Position numbers and translations under genes: made by a program
Notes under the pieces: model-generated
What the model saw: only the letters and a program-made list of their open reading frames with translations
Told to the model about the DNA's origin: nothing
Database searches by the model: none
In this document: piece after piece, positions 26,656-36,169 of the stretch
Numbering within the stretch: the first letter of the stretch is position 1
Layout: each line of letters opens with the position of its first letter
Source: Catalimonadaceae bacterium JC749
GTDB lineage: Bacteria; Bacteroidota; Bacteroidia; Cytophagales; Cyclobacteriaceae
Assembly: GCA_021730635.1 (NCBI GenBank)
Contig: JAJNNC010000002.1
Location: 835,670-899,669, forward strand
DNA: 64,000 nt
Direction: 5' to 3'

Positions 26656-27672
26656 GTGAAAATTATTGTTCCTATGGCAGGCATGGGCAAGCGTATGCGT
26701 CCGCACACGCTGACCATACCGAAGCCCCTGATCCCTATTGCCGGCAAACCGATTGTCCACCGCTTGGTAGAAGATATTGCTAAAGTAGTGAAAGAACCCA
26801 TCGAAGAGGTTGGCTTTGTCATTGGGCGGAGTTTTGGCAAAGAAGTAGAGAAAAGTCTGAAAGAAGTGGCCCAGTCCATCCGTGCTCAGGGACGGATATT
26901 TTATCAGGATGAACCCTTAGGGACAGCCCATGCCCTGTATTGTGCCAAAGATATGCTGGATGGCCCTGTCATTGTAGCTTATGCCGATACCCTTTTTAAA
27001 GCTGATTTTACCCTGGATAAGGAAAAAGACGGTATCGTTTGGGTGCAGAGAGTAAAAGATCCTTCGGCTTTCGGGGTGGTGAAACTGGATCATCAGCATG
27101 TGATTACCGGATTTGTAGAGAAGCCTGCTACATTTATTTCGGATCTAGCGATCATAGGTATTTATTATTTTAAGGATGGGGAGTTTTTGAAAAATGAACT
27201 GAAATACCTGATCGACAACGAAATTACCAATTCCGGTGAATACCAGATCACCAATGCGCTGGACAATATGAGAAATAAAGGGTTGAAGTTTGTGCCGGGG
27301 CAGGTTGATGAATGGCTGGATTGTGGCAATAAAGATGCTACCGTCCATACCAACCAGCGTTATCTTGAATTTATCAGAAAGGATCTGAAAGTGCCCGCCT
27401 CTTCCGGCACAGAGAACTCTGTGATCATACAACCCGTATATTTGGGTGAAAATGTAAAAATTGTGAACTCAGTCATCGGGCCCTATGTCTCTATTGGAGA
27501 TAATACAGAAATTAAAAACTCCCGCATCAGAAATACCATAGTGCAAACCAATACCCTGGTTGATAATGCAAACCTGGAGAATTCTATGTTAGGTAATTTC
27601 GTGACGCTGAAGTTAAGTTCCTCAGATTTAAGTATTGGTGATTATAATTCTGTTATTGAGAATTTGCACTAG
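26656..27672 (+). CDS. Sugar nucleotidyltransferase with left-handed beta-helix tail
   Basis: A 338-residue nucleotidyl transferase. The pyrophosphorylase signature IIVPMAGMGKRMRPHTLT opens the protein, followed by KPLIPIAGKPIVH, and YADTLF is the nucleotide/metal region. The end of the catalytic part has DEWLDCGNK. The last 70 residues (NSVIIQPVYLGENVKIVNS and on) form hexapeptide repeats of a left-handed beta-helix. The closest well-known relatives are glucose-1-phosphate thymidylyl- and uridylyltransferases, but the substrate is not decided. The start is a GTG at 26656, 30 bases after dut, with no usable ATG before the signature. It probably supplies NDP-sugar to envelope glycan synthesis with the flippase. 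Confidence 0.85.
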   Translation: MKIIVPMAGMGKRMRPHTLTIPKPLIPIAGKPIVHRLVEDIAKVVKEPIEEVGFVIGRSFGKEVEKSLKEVAQSIRAQGRIFYQDEPLGTAHALYCAKDMLDGPVIVAYADTLFKADFTLDKEKDGIVWVQRVKDPSAFGVVKLDHQHVITGFVEKPATFISDLAIIGIYYFKDGEFLKNELKYLIDNEITNSGEYQITNALDNMRNKGLKFVPGQVDEWLDCGNKDATVHTNQRYLEFIRKDLKVPASSGTENSVIIQPVYLGENVKIVNSVIGPYVSIGDNTEIKNSRIRNTIVQTNTLVDNANLENSMLGNFVTLKLSSSDLSIGDYNSVIENLH

Positions 27673-27770
27673 AGCACATTGGGAATCTGCGTTTTGGCTT
27701 TGCGAGCATTTTTATTAGTAGCTTGTATAAACTTTTCTTAATTTCTCGTTGTAAGAAATATAGCGTAACA

Positions 27771-29552
27771 ATGTCAGGACCAAATATAATTCTCTTGAAA
27801 AACTTTTTTCAATTTTTTAACAGGCTGTCTGGCAAATACCTGGGGTTGCTGCTCTTGGTAGGTTTGTGTATCCTGGCAAGCCATGCTGTTGCCCAAAAAA
27901 GGAATAAATCGTCGGAAAAGTCTGAACGGGAAGAGAAAAAGATTCAGGAAGCCACCTTCTACTTCACGGAAGGTGTTAAATATTATATTCTGGAAGACAT
28001 GGAAAAAGCGCTCATGCTTTTCAATAAGTCTTTGGAAATAGATGCTGAGAATGACGCTGCTTACTTTGAAATAGCTAAAATACAGATCGGTAAAGGCGAA
28101 CTGGATAATGCCTTGGTCAACGCAGCACGGGCTCTGGAGCTGGATCCGGAAAATAAATATTATTATCTGGTCAATGCGGAAGTGCTCACTCGCCAGTCTA
28201 ATTTCGAACAGGCAGCGCAGATGTACGAAGCCATGATACAAAAAATAGAGGGTACCAATGAGTATCTTTTTGACCTGGCTGCTCTTTATTTGTATCAGGA
28301 TGAGTTTGAAAAGGCTTTAGAGACGTATAGCAAGGCTGAAGCATTATATGGCATTTCCTATGAAATCACCACCCAGAAGCAAAAGATTTATTTGAAGCTG
28401 AACCAGTTAGATCAGGCTATTGCTGAAGGGGAAAGGCTGGTGAATGAATTCCCTGGTGAACCTCAGTTTGTCATTGCTTTGGCAGAAATACTGGTGTCTA
28501 ACGATCGTGAAAAGGATGCCATTCCTTATCTGGAAGAATTATTGGAAATAGTGCCGGATAGTCCGGAAGCCCGCCTCATGTTGGCTAAAATTTATGAGGA
28601 AACCAGTGACAGTCAGAAAGCGCTGGAAAATATGGAAGTAGCTTTCTCTAATCCTGAACTAACGCTTGAGCTGAAACTGGATCTGATTGCCAAATACTTA
28701 AAAGAATTGCCGAATGAAGAGGTAGAGCAACGCTGTGATTCGCTGACCGATGTGATCATAGCCACCCATCCGGAGTCGGCAGATGCCTACATTGTAAAAG
28801 GAGATTTTTATAATGCTGTTGGTAAATCAAAAGAAGCAAGAGATTTCTATCTTCAGTCTACAGAAATTGATGATACCAATTTCAATGTATGGCATAATTT
28901 ACTGACCATTGAGTTTCAGGACTTACAGGAAACCGATAGTGTTATCAATCATTCAGAAACTGCCCTGGAGTTGTTTCCCAACCAGGGTGTCCTTTATTTT
29001 TACAATGGAGCCGCTCATGCGGCGAATAAGAATTATGAGGAAGCCCAATATGCCTTGGAACAGTGCAAACAACTGTCTAATAACTCCGAACTGACAAAGT
29101 ATTGTAATGTATATCTGGGCGATGTGTATAATGCTTTAGAAGATTATCCTAAGTCGGAAGCGGCCTATGAAGCTGTTCTAAAAATAGAACCTACCAATGT
29201 GTATGTTCTCAATAATTACAGTTATTTTCTGGCGCTTAGGCAACAAAAGCTAGATTATGCCAAAAAGCTATCTACAAAATTGTTAGAAATTGAACCGGAA
29301 AATCCTAACTATCTGGATACTCATGGCTGGGTTTTATATATGACTGGAGACTACAAACAAGCCAGGAAATTTCTGGAGCAGTCTATTGAGAAAGGGGCCA
29401 GCAGTGGAGAAGTGGTAGAGCATTATGGCGATGTGCTCTTTAAACTGGGAGAGGTAGATGAAGCTGTCAAACAGTGGATGAAGGCCAAAGGAATGGATGA
29501 TACCTCAGATCTTATTGACAAGAAAATAGCGGACAGGAAGTTGTATGAATAA
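27771..29552 (+). CDS. Tetratricopeptide-repeat protein, exported
   Basis: A 593-residue protein. After about 20 residues there is a hydrophobic segment (GLLLLVGLCILASHAVAQ) that acts as signal peptide or anchor, then a basic stretch, then roughly a dozen 34-residue helical repeats with TPR periodicity, such as DAENDAAYFEIAKIQIGKGE and ALELDPENKYYYLVNAEVL. TPR proteins scaffold complexes; here the envelope neighbours suggest a periplasmic or outer-membrane-associated role. I use the ATG at 27771; an in-frame TTG at 27723 is possible. The 3' end overlaps the DUF4292 gene by eight bases, so translation is coupled. Confidence 0.82.
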   Translation: MSGPNIILLKNFFQFFNRLSGKYLGLLLLVGLCILASHAVAQKRNKSSEKSEREEKKIQEATFYFTEGVKYYILEDMEKALMLFNKSLEIDAENDAAYFEIAKIQIGKGELDNALVNAARALELDPENKYYYLVNAEVLTRQSNFEQAAQMYEAMIQKIEGTNEYLFDLAALYLYQDEFEKALETYSKAEALYGISYEITTQKQKIYLKLNQLDQAIAEGERLVNEFPGEPQFVIALAEILVSNDREKDAIPYLEELLEIVPDSPEARLMLAKIYEETSDSQKALENMEVAFSNPELTLELKLDLIAKYLKELPNEEVEQRCDSLTDVIIATHPESADAYIVKGDFYNAVGKSKEARDFYLQSTEIDDTNFNVWHNLLTIEFQDLQETDSVINHSETALELFPNQGVLYFYNGAAHAANKNYEEAQYALEQCKQLSNNSELTKYCNVYLGDVYNALEDYPKSEAAYEAVLKIEPTNVYVLNNYSYFLALRQQKLDYAKKLSTKLLEIEPENPNYLDTHGWVLYMTGDYKQARKFLEQSIEKGASSGEVVEHYGDVLFKLGEVDEAVKQWMKAKGMDDTSDLIDKKIADRKLYE

Positions 29553-30324
29553 ATACTATTTATTGCTCTTTGCTTCTCTGATTCTTTTATTGCCCGCATG
29601 CAGTAAGAAAATCACGGGAACGGAAAGCAGCCCTAACCTGAAAGAATTTAAAATCAATAATGTTGATTTTAATTATCTGACCACCAGTAGCAAGATAAAA
29701 TTCAGCAATGATGATAAAAATCTGAATGCTACTGCCAATATCCGGATGAAAAAGGATAGTATCATCTGGATTTCCGTCACCCCTGGTTTTGGTATTGAAG
29801 TGGCCCGTGGGCTTATTACCCGTGATTCGCTGATTTTTATCAACCGGTTAAATAAAGAATACTCTGCCTTTAACTTTAAGGATTTAAGTAAAGAGTTTAA
29901 TTTCGAAATTGACTTTAACCTGGTACAGGCTATTTTATTAGGGAATATGCCGGTAGAGGTAAGCCCGGAAGATAAAGTGAAAAAAGAAGCGAGGTATTTT
30001 GTGGTTCGACAAGAGGACGGCCCTCTTTTTATTGAAAATTTCATTGATGCACAAACCATGAAGCTGGCTAGGGTAGCAATTGTGGAAAAAGAAAAAAACG
30101 AAGAGAGCAGAAAGGTTGAAAATAACGCTTTAAATCTTAGCTATTCTGATTTTCAAATGCTGAAAGAACAGATGCTCCCCTTTGAAAATTTAGTTTCTTT
30201 GGATTATCAGCAAAATGGACAAAAAAAACGGACTGAAATTAATATACAGCATAAAAAAGCAAACATTGCAGATGAAGCGCTCCGTTTTCCTTTTTCCATT
30301 CCTGAAAAATATGAGCGCCGGTAA
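29545..30324 (+). CDS. DUF4292 family lipoprotein
   Basis: A 259-residue protein with a lipoprotein signal: MNKYYLLL, a hydrophobic core and LLPAC with the lipidated cysteine near residue 19. The mature part is a beta-sandwich-like sequence, with TTSSKIKFSNDDKNLNATAN and DSIIWISVTPGFGIEVARG, the core of the DUF4292 family. I recall the family being related to LolA/LolB-type lipoprotein-binding folds; that is recollection and not checked. Overlaps with both neighbours (8 bases with the TPR gene, 14 with the EnvC-like gene) show a tight operon. An outer-membrane role in lipoprotein or glycan assembly is a reasonable inference. Confidence 0.82.
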   Translation: MNKYYLLLFASLILLLPACSKKITGTESSPNLKEFKINNVDFNYLTTSSKIKFSNDDKNLNATANIRMKKDSIIWISVTPGFGIEVARGLITRDSLIFINRLNKEYSAFNFKDLSKEFNFEIDFNLVQAILLGNMPVEVSPEDKVKKEARYFVVRQEDGPLFIENFIDAQTMKLARVAIVEKEKNEESRKVENNALNLSYSDFQMLKEQMLPFENLVSLDYQQNGQKKRTEINIQHKKANIADEALRFPFSIPEKYERR

Positions 30325-31528
30325 AGGTTTCGGTATTTTTGCCATTGTATTCTTTTTGGCAGTAGCTGCTGTGGCTCAAACAGAACAGTCGGAGGCAGAC
30401 CGTGCCCGTTTGGAGAAAGAAAAAAAGGAAAATCTGCAAAAGATCAAAGAGGCGCAGCGCATTCTGGTTGAAACTTCCACCAAGAAAAAAACCAGCATCG
30501 GTCAGCTGAATGCCATCAATCAGCAAATTGAAGCCCGTGAATCCCTGATCCGTTCTATCAACTTGGAGCTTGAACTGTTGCACAGCCAGATTGAGGAAAT
30601 CAGCAGTGTGATCACTGCCTTGGAAGAGGATCTTGTTCAACTGAAGAAAGAGTATGCCTACATGGTTTATGCAGCCAGCAAAACCCGAAATAGCTACGAT
30701 CGGCTTACGTTCATCTTCTCTGCCCAAACCTTCAATCAAATGGTGATGCGGATCAAATATCTGCAACAGTATAGCGAAGCCAGAAGAAATCAGGTAGAAC
30801 AAATTCAAAAAGTGACCAAAACACTTTCCAATCAGCGGGAGACTATCGTAGGAAAACGGCTGGAGCAGAAAGTGCTGCTGGATCAACAGATTAATGCTAA
30901 CAGAGATTTGCTGGCCCTGAAGGCCAAGCAGCGATTGGTGATTAAAGAATTAAATGAGCAGGAGAGCGAACTCCAAAAGGAAGTGAATGACCGGAAAGCT
31001 TCTATCAATCGCCTGGATAAGCTCATTGCTGATTTGATCAAAAAAGAAATTGAAGAATCCTCTCAAGGCAAATCTTCTACTAAAATTGAGCTGAATGCTT
31101 CGGCCAAAGTGCTGTCTGAGTCATTTGAAAAAAGCAAAACGAAGCTACAGTGGCCCGTCAACAGCGGATTTATTACACAACGTTTTGGTTATAATCCTCA
31201 TCCTGTTATGAAGAATATCATGATTCCAAATGATGGAATTGATATTCAAACCAACCAGGATGCACAGGTAAAGGCTGTCTTCGATGGTGTTGTTAAAACC
31301 ATAGCTTCCGTACCAGGCATGAACAAGGTCGTGATTGTTCAACATGGCGATTATTTTACTTTATATGCCAGGCTCAAAGAAGTAACTGTCAAACGCGGAC
31401 AGCAGCTTAGCACTTCCGATGTGGTAGGATCTGTATACACGGATACCAATGGTGTGTCTTCCCTTCAGTTTCAAATATGGCGAAATAATGAAAAGCTGAA
31501 TCCTGAGCCCTGGCTGGAGAAAAAATAG
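30311..31528 (+). CDS. EnvC-like murein hydrolase activator with degenerate LytM (M23) domain
   Basis: A 405-residue exported protein: signal peptide (MSAGKGFGIF through AVAAVAQ), a long coiled coil (about residues 25-265), then a C-terminal LytM domain. The LytM zinc and catalytic positions are degraded: the usual HxGIDI is NDGIDI, the usual YAHL is YARL, and the usual HLHFE is SLQFQ. That is the pattern of EnvC, which activates N-acetylmuramyl-L-alanine amidases and is not itself a hydrolase. I chose the ATG at 30311 because it gives a clean signal peptide with a 14-base overlap; ATG 30272 would add 13 residues. No amidase gene lies in this window. Confidence 0.85.
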   Translation: MSAGKGFGIFAIVFFLAVAAVAQTEQSEADRARLEKEKKENLQKIKEAQRILVETSTKKKTSIGQLNAINQQIEARESLIRSINLELELLHSQIEEISSVITALEEDLVQLKKEYAYMVYAASKTRNSYDRLTFIFSAQTFNQMVMRIKYLQQYSEARRNQVEQIQKVTKTLSNQRETIVGKRLEQKVLLDQQINANRDLLALKAKQRLVIKELNEQESELQKEVNDRKASINRLDKLIADLIKKEIEESSQGKSSTKIELNASAKVLSESFEKSKTKLQWPVNSGFITQRFGYNPHPVMKNIMIPNDGIDIQTNQDAQVKAVFDGVVKTIASVPGMNKVVIVQHGDYFTLYARLKEVTVKRGQQLSTSDVVGSVYTDTNGVSSLQFQIWRNNEKLNPEPWLEKK

Positions 31529-31626
31529 TACATAAATAGGGCAAGGCTGTTTTCTGTGGAAGCAGTAAAAATCAGAGTGGGTTGAACTTTTTTTTACCGC
31601 CTACCCTTAGCTATGTATAATATCTT

Positions 31627-31656
31627 TTTGCGTCGCCAATATATTAAGTATATTTA
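31627..31656 (+). promoter_or_regulatory. Possible promoter of tatA-gatA
   Basis: TTTG (31627-31630), 18 bases, then TATATTTA (31649-31656), seven of eight matches to TANNTTTG. It lies 27 bases before the tatA ATG. Confidence 0.45.
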
Positions 31657-31683
31657 CAGGTAAGTTTAAACAAAAAATTAGTT

Positions 31684-31893
31684 ATGAACACGACGTTAGC
31701 ATTTATCGGAGGTTTGGGAGGATGGGAAGTTTTAATCATCATTCTTGTTTTATTAATCTTCTTTGGCGCTAAGAGAATTCCGGAATTAGCCCGAGGTTTG
31801 GGTAAAGGAATCAGAGAATTTAAAGACGCTACCAAAGAAATTAAAGACGAAATTGAGGAAGGGACCAAAAACACCACCACTACCAGCAAATAA
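31684..31893 (+). CDS. tatA: Sec-independent translocase component TatA/E
   Basis: A 69-residue protein with the TatA plan: a short periplasmic N-terminus, one membrane helix (about residues 14-28, WEVLIIILVLLIFFG), the hinge FGAKRIPELARGLGKGIREF and an acidic-basic amphipathic tail. TatA oligomers form the conducting element for folded proteins with twin-arginine signals. It precedes gatA by seven bases. No tatC is in the window, which is common, since Bacteroidota often place tatC elsewhere. Confidence 0.93.
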   Translation: MNTTLAFIGGLGGWEVLIIILVLLIFFGAKRIPELARGLGKGIREFKDATKEIKDEIEEGTKNTTTTSK

Positions 31894-31900
31894 CGATCTA

Positions 31901-33319
31901 TTGGACCTAAGGTCTTTCTCAGCTATCCACGAACATGTAAAGAATGGGCGTATTTCATGCAAAGAGATCGTAGACCATTATCTATCCATAATAGAGCAAA
32001 AATCTCATCTGAATGTTTTTCTGGAAGTGTACGAAGGGGAAGCCAAAGCCAGAGCGGAGGAAATAGATCAAAAAATACAACAGGGCAAAGCTGGAAGATT
32101 AGCGGGCATGGTATTGGGTCTCAAAGATGTGCTTTGCTATAAAGGACATCATGTACAGGCAGGTAGTAAAATTCTGGATAATTTTCAATCACAGTTTACA
32201 GGTACGGCTGTGCAGCGTTTGCTGGATGAAGATGCTATTATTATCGGGAGGCAAAACTGTGACGAATTCGCTATGGGCTCCTCCACAGAGAATTCTGCTT
32301 TTGGCCCTACCCGAAATGATGCTAACCCCGAACATGTGCCAGGGGGGTCTTCAGGCGGGTCGGCTGTTTCCGTACAGGCAGGGATGTGTACGGCCGCCAT
32401 TGGATCTGATACAGGCGGATCTGTCCGTCAGCCAGCTGCTTTTTGTGGTGTTGTTGGCTTAAAACCTACCTATTCAAGGGTTTCCCGCTATGGTCTGATT
32501 GCCTATGCTTCCTCTTTTGATATTATTGGCCCTTTTACCAACAACATGGAAGACAGTGCCCTGCTTCTGGAGGTGATGGCAGGAGCTGATGACTTTGATA
32601 GCACTGTTTCTCACCAAGAGGTACCTCGTTATACCCAGTCTCTTCAATTCAATGGCAAAGTCAGGGTGGCTTACCTGAAAGAAACGCTGGAGAGCGAAGG
32701 CTTGCACCCGGAAGTAAAATCTAAAACACTGGAAACCCTCCAATTTTTACAGCAGGAAGGACATACAGTAGAAGCTGTAGACTTTCCGCTTTTACGCTAT
32801 GTACTGCCCACTTACTATTTGTTGACGATGGCTGAAGCCAGCTCAAATTTATCCCGATATGATGGGGTCAAATATGGGTATCGAAGCTTTCAGACAGCCA
32901 ACATGGAATCTATGTATAAGAAAACCCGAACAGAGGGTTTCGGCGAAGAAGTGAAGCGGAGGATTATGTTAGGAACTTTTGTCCTCAGCGCCAGTTATTA
33001 CGATGCTTATTATACCAAAGCACAAAAGGTAAGAAAATTGTTGGCAGATGCTACGCGCAAGATTTTGAAAGAATATGATTTTATTGTACTGCCAACCACA
33101 CCCACACCCGCCTTTAAACTGGGTGAACATTCTAATCCACTGGAGATGTACTTGGCAGATTTATTCACTGTACAGGCCTCTATTGCTGGGGTTCCTGCCA
33201 TATCTATCCCTAACGGAACCGATGTCCATGGATTGCCTATTGGACTGCAAGTCATAACTGACCTTTTTCAGGAGGATAAACTTTTTGGCTTTTCTCAATA
33301 TCTTTTAGAGAATAAATAA
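31901..33319 (+). CDS. gatA: Asp-tRNA(Asn)/Glu-tRNA(Gln) amidotransferase subunit A
   Basis: Amidase subunit of GatCAB, which releases ammonia from glutamine to convert Glu-tRNA(Gln) or Asp-tRNA(Asn) to the amide form. No in-frame ATG precedes the conserved region. A TTG at 31901, seven bases after the tatA stop, gives 472 residues, and from it the catalytic Lys75 (GLKD), cis-Ser150 (GGSSGGS) and Ser174 (GSDTGGSVRQPA) keep exactly the spacing of S. aureus GatA (79, 154, 178). An alternative TTG at 31853 would lie inside tatA. gatB and gatC are not in the window. Confidence 0.94.
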   Translation: MDLRSFSAIHEHVKNGRISCKEIVDHYLSIIEQKSHLNVFLEVYEGEAKARAEEIDQKIQQGKAGRLAGMVLGLKDVLCYKGHHVQAGSKILDNFQSQFTGTAVQRLLDEDAIIIGRQNCDEFAMGSSTENSAFGPTRNDANPEHVPGGSSGGSAVSVQAGMCTAAIGSDTGGSVRQPAAFCGVVGLKPTYSRVSRYGLIAYASSFDIIGPFTNNMEDSALLLEVMAGADDFDSTVSHQEVPRYTQSLQFNGKVRVAYLKETLESEGLHPEVKSKTLETLQFLQQEGHTVEAVDFPLLRYVLPTYYLLTMAEASSNLSRYDGVKYGYRSFQTANMESMYKKTRTEGFGEEVKRRIMLGTFVLSASYYDAYYTKAQKVRKLLADATRKILKEYDFIVLPTTPTPAFKLGEHSNPLEMYLADLFTVQASIAGVPAISIPNGTDVHGLPIGLQVITDLFQEDKLFGFSQYLLENK

Positions 33320-33440
33320 GGAATGCAATATTTAAGTGCTAAAAAAATTTTATATTTTAATGTTTTATTGCTATTTTGTATAAATTTTAATTGTACTTGT
33401 TCAATAATTTTTTGAATTGATATTGAGATTCTCATCTATT

Positions 33441-34841
33441 ATGGCAATAAATAATTTCCAGGCTGTTTTTGGCCTGTTTTTCGTATTACTACTTCCCTCA
33501 GGTTGTGCGCTGGCCGATTCTCAAACGGATCCGGTGGATTCAGTAAAGTTAAACCTGTTTGAACCTGATTATACTTATGAGTATATCCCTGATGTTTCTT
33601 ATGACTTGATTCAGGATCGCCTAGCTTGTATTACAAGCGACATTCCCTTGAATTTCAATGAGAGTGTGCAATCGTTCATTAATTATTTTACTGTTAGAGA
33701 CCGTGAGTATTCCCGATTGATGATCCGGCGCAGAGATTTATACTTCCCTATCTTTGAGAAATATTTAAAAAGATATGGTCTTCCTGAAGATTTAAAATAT
33801 TTATCCATTGTTGAATCCGGATTAAATCCTGAAGCCAGATCGAGGGTAGGTGCCGTAGGCCTATGGCAGTTTATGCCTAGTACCGGTAGGCTATTCGGAT
33901 TGCATCAGGATTGGTATGTAGACGAACGCATGAACCCTGAAAAATCGACAGAAGCTGCTTGCAAATACCTGAAGCAGCTGTACAATATGTTTGATGATTG
34001 GGAACTTGCCCTTGCCGCCTATAATACAGGTCCAGGAAATGTAAGGAAAGCTATCAGAAGATCAGGCTATAAGCGGGATTTCTGGTCAATCTACAAATAC
34101 CTTCCCAGGGAAACTCGTTCTTATGTGCCTCAGTTTGTAGCAGTAGTTTACACGCTTAATCATATTGATGAGCACAATCTTCATGAAGAATCCCCCGAGT
34201 ATGCTATTGAGACTGATACTGTTATGATTAACCAGTTTATCAGTTTAAAAGCCTTTAGCGCTCAACTGAATATTTGTGAAGAAGAATTGATAAAGCTAAA
34301 TCCAGAATTACGGAGAGACATTGTCCCGGAAACTGCCAAAAACTATCCCTTAGTTATTCCAGCAGATAAGTACGATTTCATCGCTGCTAATCGCGCTTCT
34401 GTTATGGATTCTGCTGGCAATGAAAAACTGAAGCAGGAATTTGTACAGGTTGCGCAGCAGGTTTCAAATAATACTTATAACAAAGAAAAGATTGTATACA
34501 AAGTGAAGAATGGTGATGCGTTGAGCCGGATCGCAGATCGTCATGGTGTCGGACTTTCAGAATTAAAATCTTGGAATAACATCAAAGGGAGTCGCATTTA
34601 TCCAGGGCAACGACTTACACTCTGGGTTAAATCCTCTCAAGCTGCTGCCATGAATCAGTCACTGGCTACTAATAGCAGAAAAGACATACCCGCCGGGAAG
34701 ACTTATTTAGTACAACCAGGGGATTCTCTGTGGGAAATTTCCCAGAAATATGAAGGGTTGAGTGTCGCCAAAATTAAAGAGCTGAACAATCTCAAAAGCA
34801 ATGAGATAAAACCCGGACAAAAACTAATCATAGGCCAGTAG
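33441..34841 (+). CDS. MltD-like membrane-bound lytic transglycosylase with two LysM domains
   Basis: A 466-residue lipoprotein that should cleave the glycan strands of peptidoglycan non-hydrolytically. The signal ends in PSGC with the cysteine at about residue 22. The SLT domain (about 95-260) has the catalytic Glu125 in [10 protein letters not shown], then [14 protein letters not shown] and [13 protein letters not shown]. Two LysM peptidoglycan-binding modules follow at about 354-397 ([20 protein letters not shown]) and 421-466 ([20 protein letters not shown]). The ATG at 33441 gives the clean signal. The gene has a terminator overlapping its own stop codon, so it ends its transcript. Confidence 0.92.
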   Translation: MAINNFQAVFGLFFVLLLPSGCALADSQTDPVDSVKLNLFEPDYTYEYIPDVSYDLIQDRLACITSDIPLNFNESVQSFINYFTVRDREYSRLMIRRRDLYFPIFEKYLKRYGLPEDLKYLSIVESGLNPEARSRVGAVGLWQFMPSTGRLFGLHQDWYVDERMNPEKSTEAACKYLKQLYNMFDDWELALAAYNTGPGNVRKAIRRSGYKRDFWSIYKYLPRETRSYVPQFVAVVYTLNHIDEHNLHEESPEYAIETDTVMINQFISLKAFSAQLNICEEELIKLNPELRRDIVPETAKNYPLVIPADKYDFIAANRASVMDSAGNEKLKQEFVQVAQQVSNNTYNKEKIVYKVKNGDALSRIADRHGVGLSELKSWNNIKGSRIYPGQRLTLWVKSSQAAAMNQSLATNSRKDIPAGKTYLVQPGDSLWEISQKYEGLSVAKIKELNNLKSNEIKPGQKLIIGQ

Positions 34842-34853
34842 GCCTATTTTTTT
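34830..34853 (+). terminator. Compact terminator overlapping the stop codon of the MltD-like gene
   Basis: ATAGGCC (34830-34836) pairs with GGCCTAT (34841-34847) around the four-base loop AGTA, and eight T bases follow from 34847. The TAG stop (34839-34841) lies in the loop and at the base of the right arm. Confidence 0.85.
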
Positions 34854-34938
34854 GGTATATAATACAACTCCTTCCAATCGTTTTGTGTTTATAAAGGATA
34901 TAGACGATTTTATGTTTTACTTTTAAATCAATATACCA

Positions 34939-36033
34939 TTGTTGACACAAAGATATTTTCTATATATTCTCTTGGTTTGCCTGCTATGGATGTTCTCCTG
35001 TACTATAGAGGAGAGCGATTCTGGGGGAGGTTTGCCTGTTGCCAGAGGTGCTACCGGTGAAATTGTATTGGTTATGGATTCCAGCGCATGGAGTGGTAGG
35101 CTGGGGGATGAAATCCGGGAAACTTTTATGAAGGCTATGCCAGGATTACCTCAACCAGAGCCTTACTACGATCTTCGTTATGTGAATCCATTCAAGTTGA
35201 ATAAAGTACTGCGCAACTCTAAAAATATGTTGTATGTTGCTACTTTGGATAATGAAAATCCGGGTGGTAGAAGAATAAAAAGCTACTTTACTGAAAGTTC
35301 TTTGGAAAAAATACGGCAGGATACAGATTTATTTATGTACCCTAAGAAAAACGAGTTTGCCCGAGGACAGGAGCTCTTGTATTTATTCGGTAATACCGAA
35401 GAAGAACTGATTAACAACCTGGAGAAAAACCGGGAGAGAGTCAGAAGTTTTTTTGGGATTATTGAACGAGATCGAATTCAAAAAGATCTTTATAAAGCTA
35501 ATGAAGAAAGAGGGATTATGCAGGGGTTATTGCAAAAACATAATTTTTATATCAGAGTCCCCTTTGCCTATGATTTGGTTCCTTTAGAAGATAGCGTGGA
35601 AAATTTTGCCTGGATAAGGCAATTAGGGCAAGAAGTTGATAAAAGTGTGATTGTTTATTATCAGGATTATACTTCAGAAGCAGCTTTTCATCCGGATAGT
35701 ATTCTTGCCCTGAGAAATGAAGTTACCAAAAAATACATTGCGGATAGCAAAGAGGTCTACATGGTCATGCAGGACCATATGCCCGTTAGTTTTGATACAG
35801 TATCATTTCATGGAAAGTTTGCGGTAGAAGCCAGAGGGCTATGGAAACTGAATAATAATTCTATGGGTGGCCCTTTTCTTAGTTATACCTTTGTAGATGA
35901 AGAATTGGGAAGACTGTATTATATTGAGGGATTTGTTTACAGTCCAGGCCAAGAAAAACGGCCTTTCATTCGTGAAATGGATGCTATTTTAAATACATTC
36001 AGGACTTCATCTGAGCAAAAAAACAAAAGGTAA
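34939..36033 (+). CDS. DUF4837 family lipoprotein
   Basis: A 364-residue Bacteroidota-type lipoprotein. The signal is hydrophobic (FLYILLVCLLWMF) and ends in SC with the lipidated cysteine near residue 21. The mature part has the DUF4837 pattern, with GATGEIVLVMDSSAWSGRLG near the start and a mixed alpha/beta body. Function is unknown. Tandem TTG codons at 34939 and 34942 are the only start candidates before the signal, since the next ATG falls inside the hydrophobic core. Two hairpins at the 3' end close the transcript. Confidence 0.75.
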   Translation: MLTQRYFLYILLVCLLWMFSCTIEESDSGGGLPVARGATGEIVLVMDSSAWSGRLGDEIRETFMKAMPGLPQPEPYYDLRYVNPFKLNKVLRNSKNMLYVATLDNENPGGRRIKSYFTESSLEKIRQDTDLFMYPKKNEFARGQELLYLFGNTEEELINNLEKNRERVRSFFGIIERDRIQKDLYKANEERGIMQGLLQKHNFYIRVPFAYDLVPLEDSVENFAWIRQLGQEVDKSVIVYYQDYTSEAAFHPDSILALRNEVTKKYIADSKEVYMVMQDHMPVSFDTVSFHGKFAVEARGLWKLNNNSMGGPFLSYTFVDEELGRLYYIEGFVYSPGQEKRPFIREMDAILNTFRTSSEQKNKR

Positions 36034-36108
36034 GCGGTATCATACCTTCGCTTATTTAAGCTTGCTAATTATGCTGAGTAATGCATAAAAAGCAAGCTTT
36101 TATTTTTT
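36031..36108 (+). terminator. Tandem hairpins ending the DUF4837 gene
   Basis: The first hairpin (36031-36054) includes the stop codon, with TAAGC pairing GCTTA and GGTA pairing TACC. The second pairs AAGCTTGCT (36058-36066) with AGCAAGCTT (36091-36099) and is followed by TTATTTTTTAT. Confidence 0.75.
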
Positions 36109-36139
36109 ATACAACTCTCTTCCTGATGTATAATTTTTA

Positions 36140-36169
36140 TTTGTCCAAAATCAGAGAATTTTATTTTTG
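36140..36169 (+). promoter_or_regulatory. Promoter of the malic enzyme gene with a long leader
   Basis: TTTG (36140-36143), 18 bases, then TATTTTTG (36162-36169) match the Bacteroidota promoter. Transcription near 36176 would leave about 125 bases of untranslated leader. A second weaker box (TACTTTTA near 36272) could give a short leader. Confidence 0.55.
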
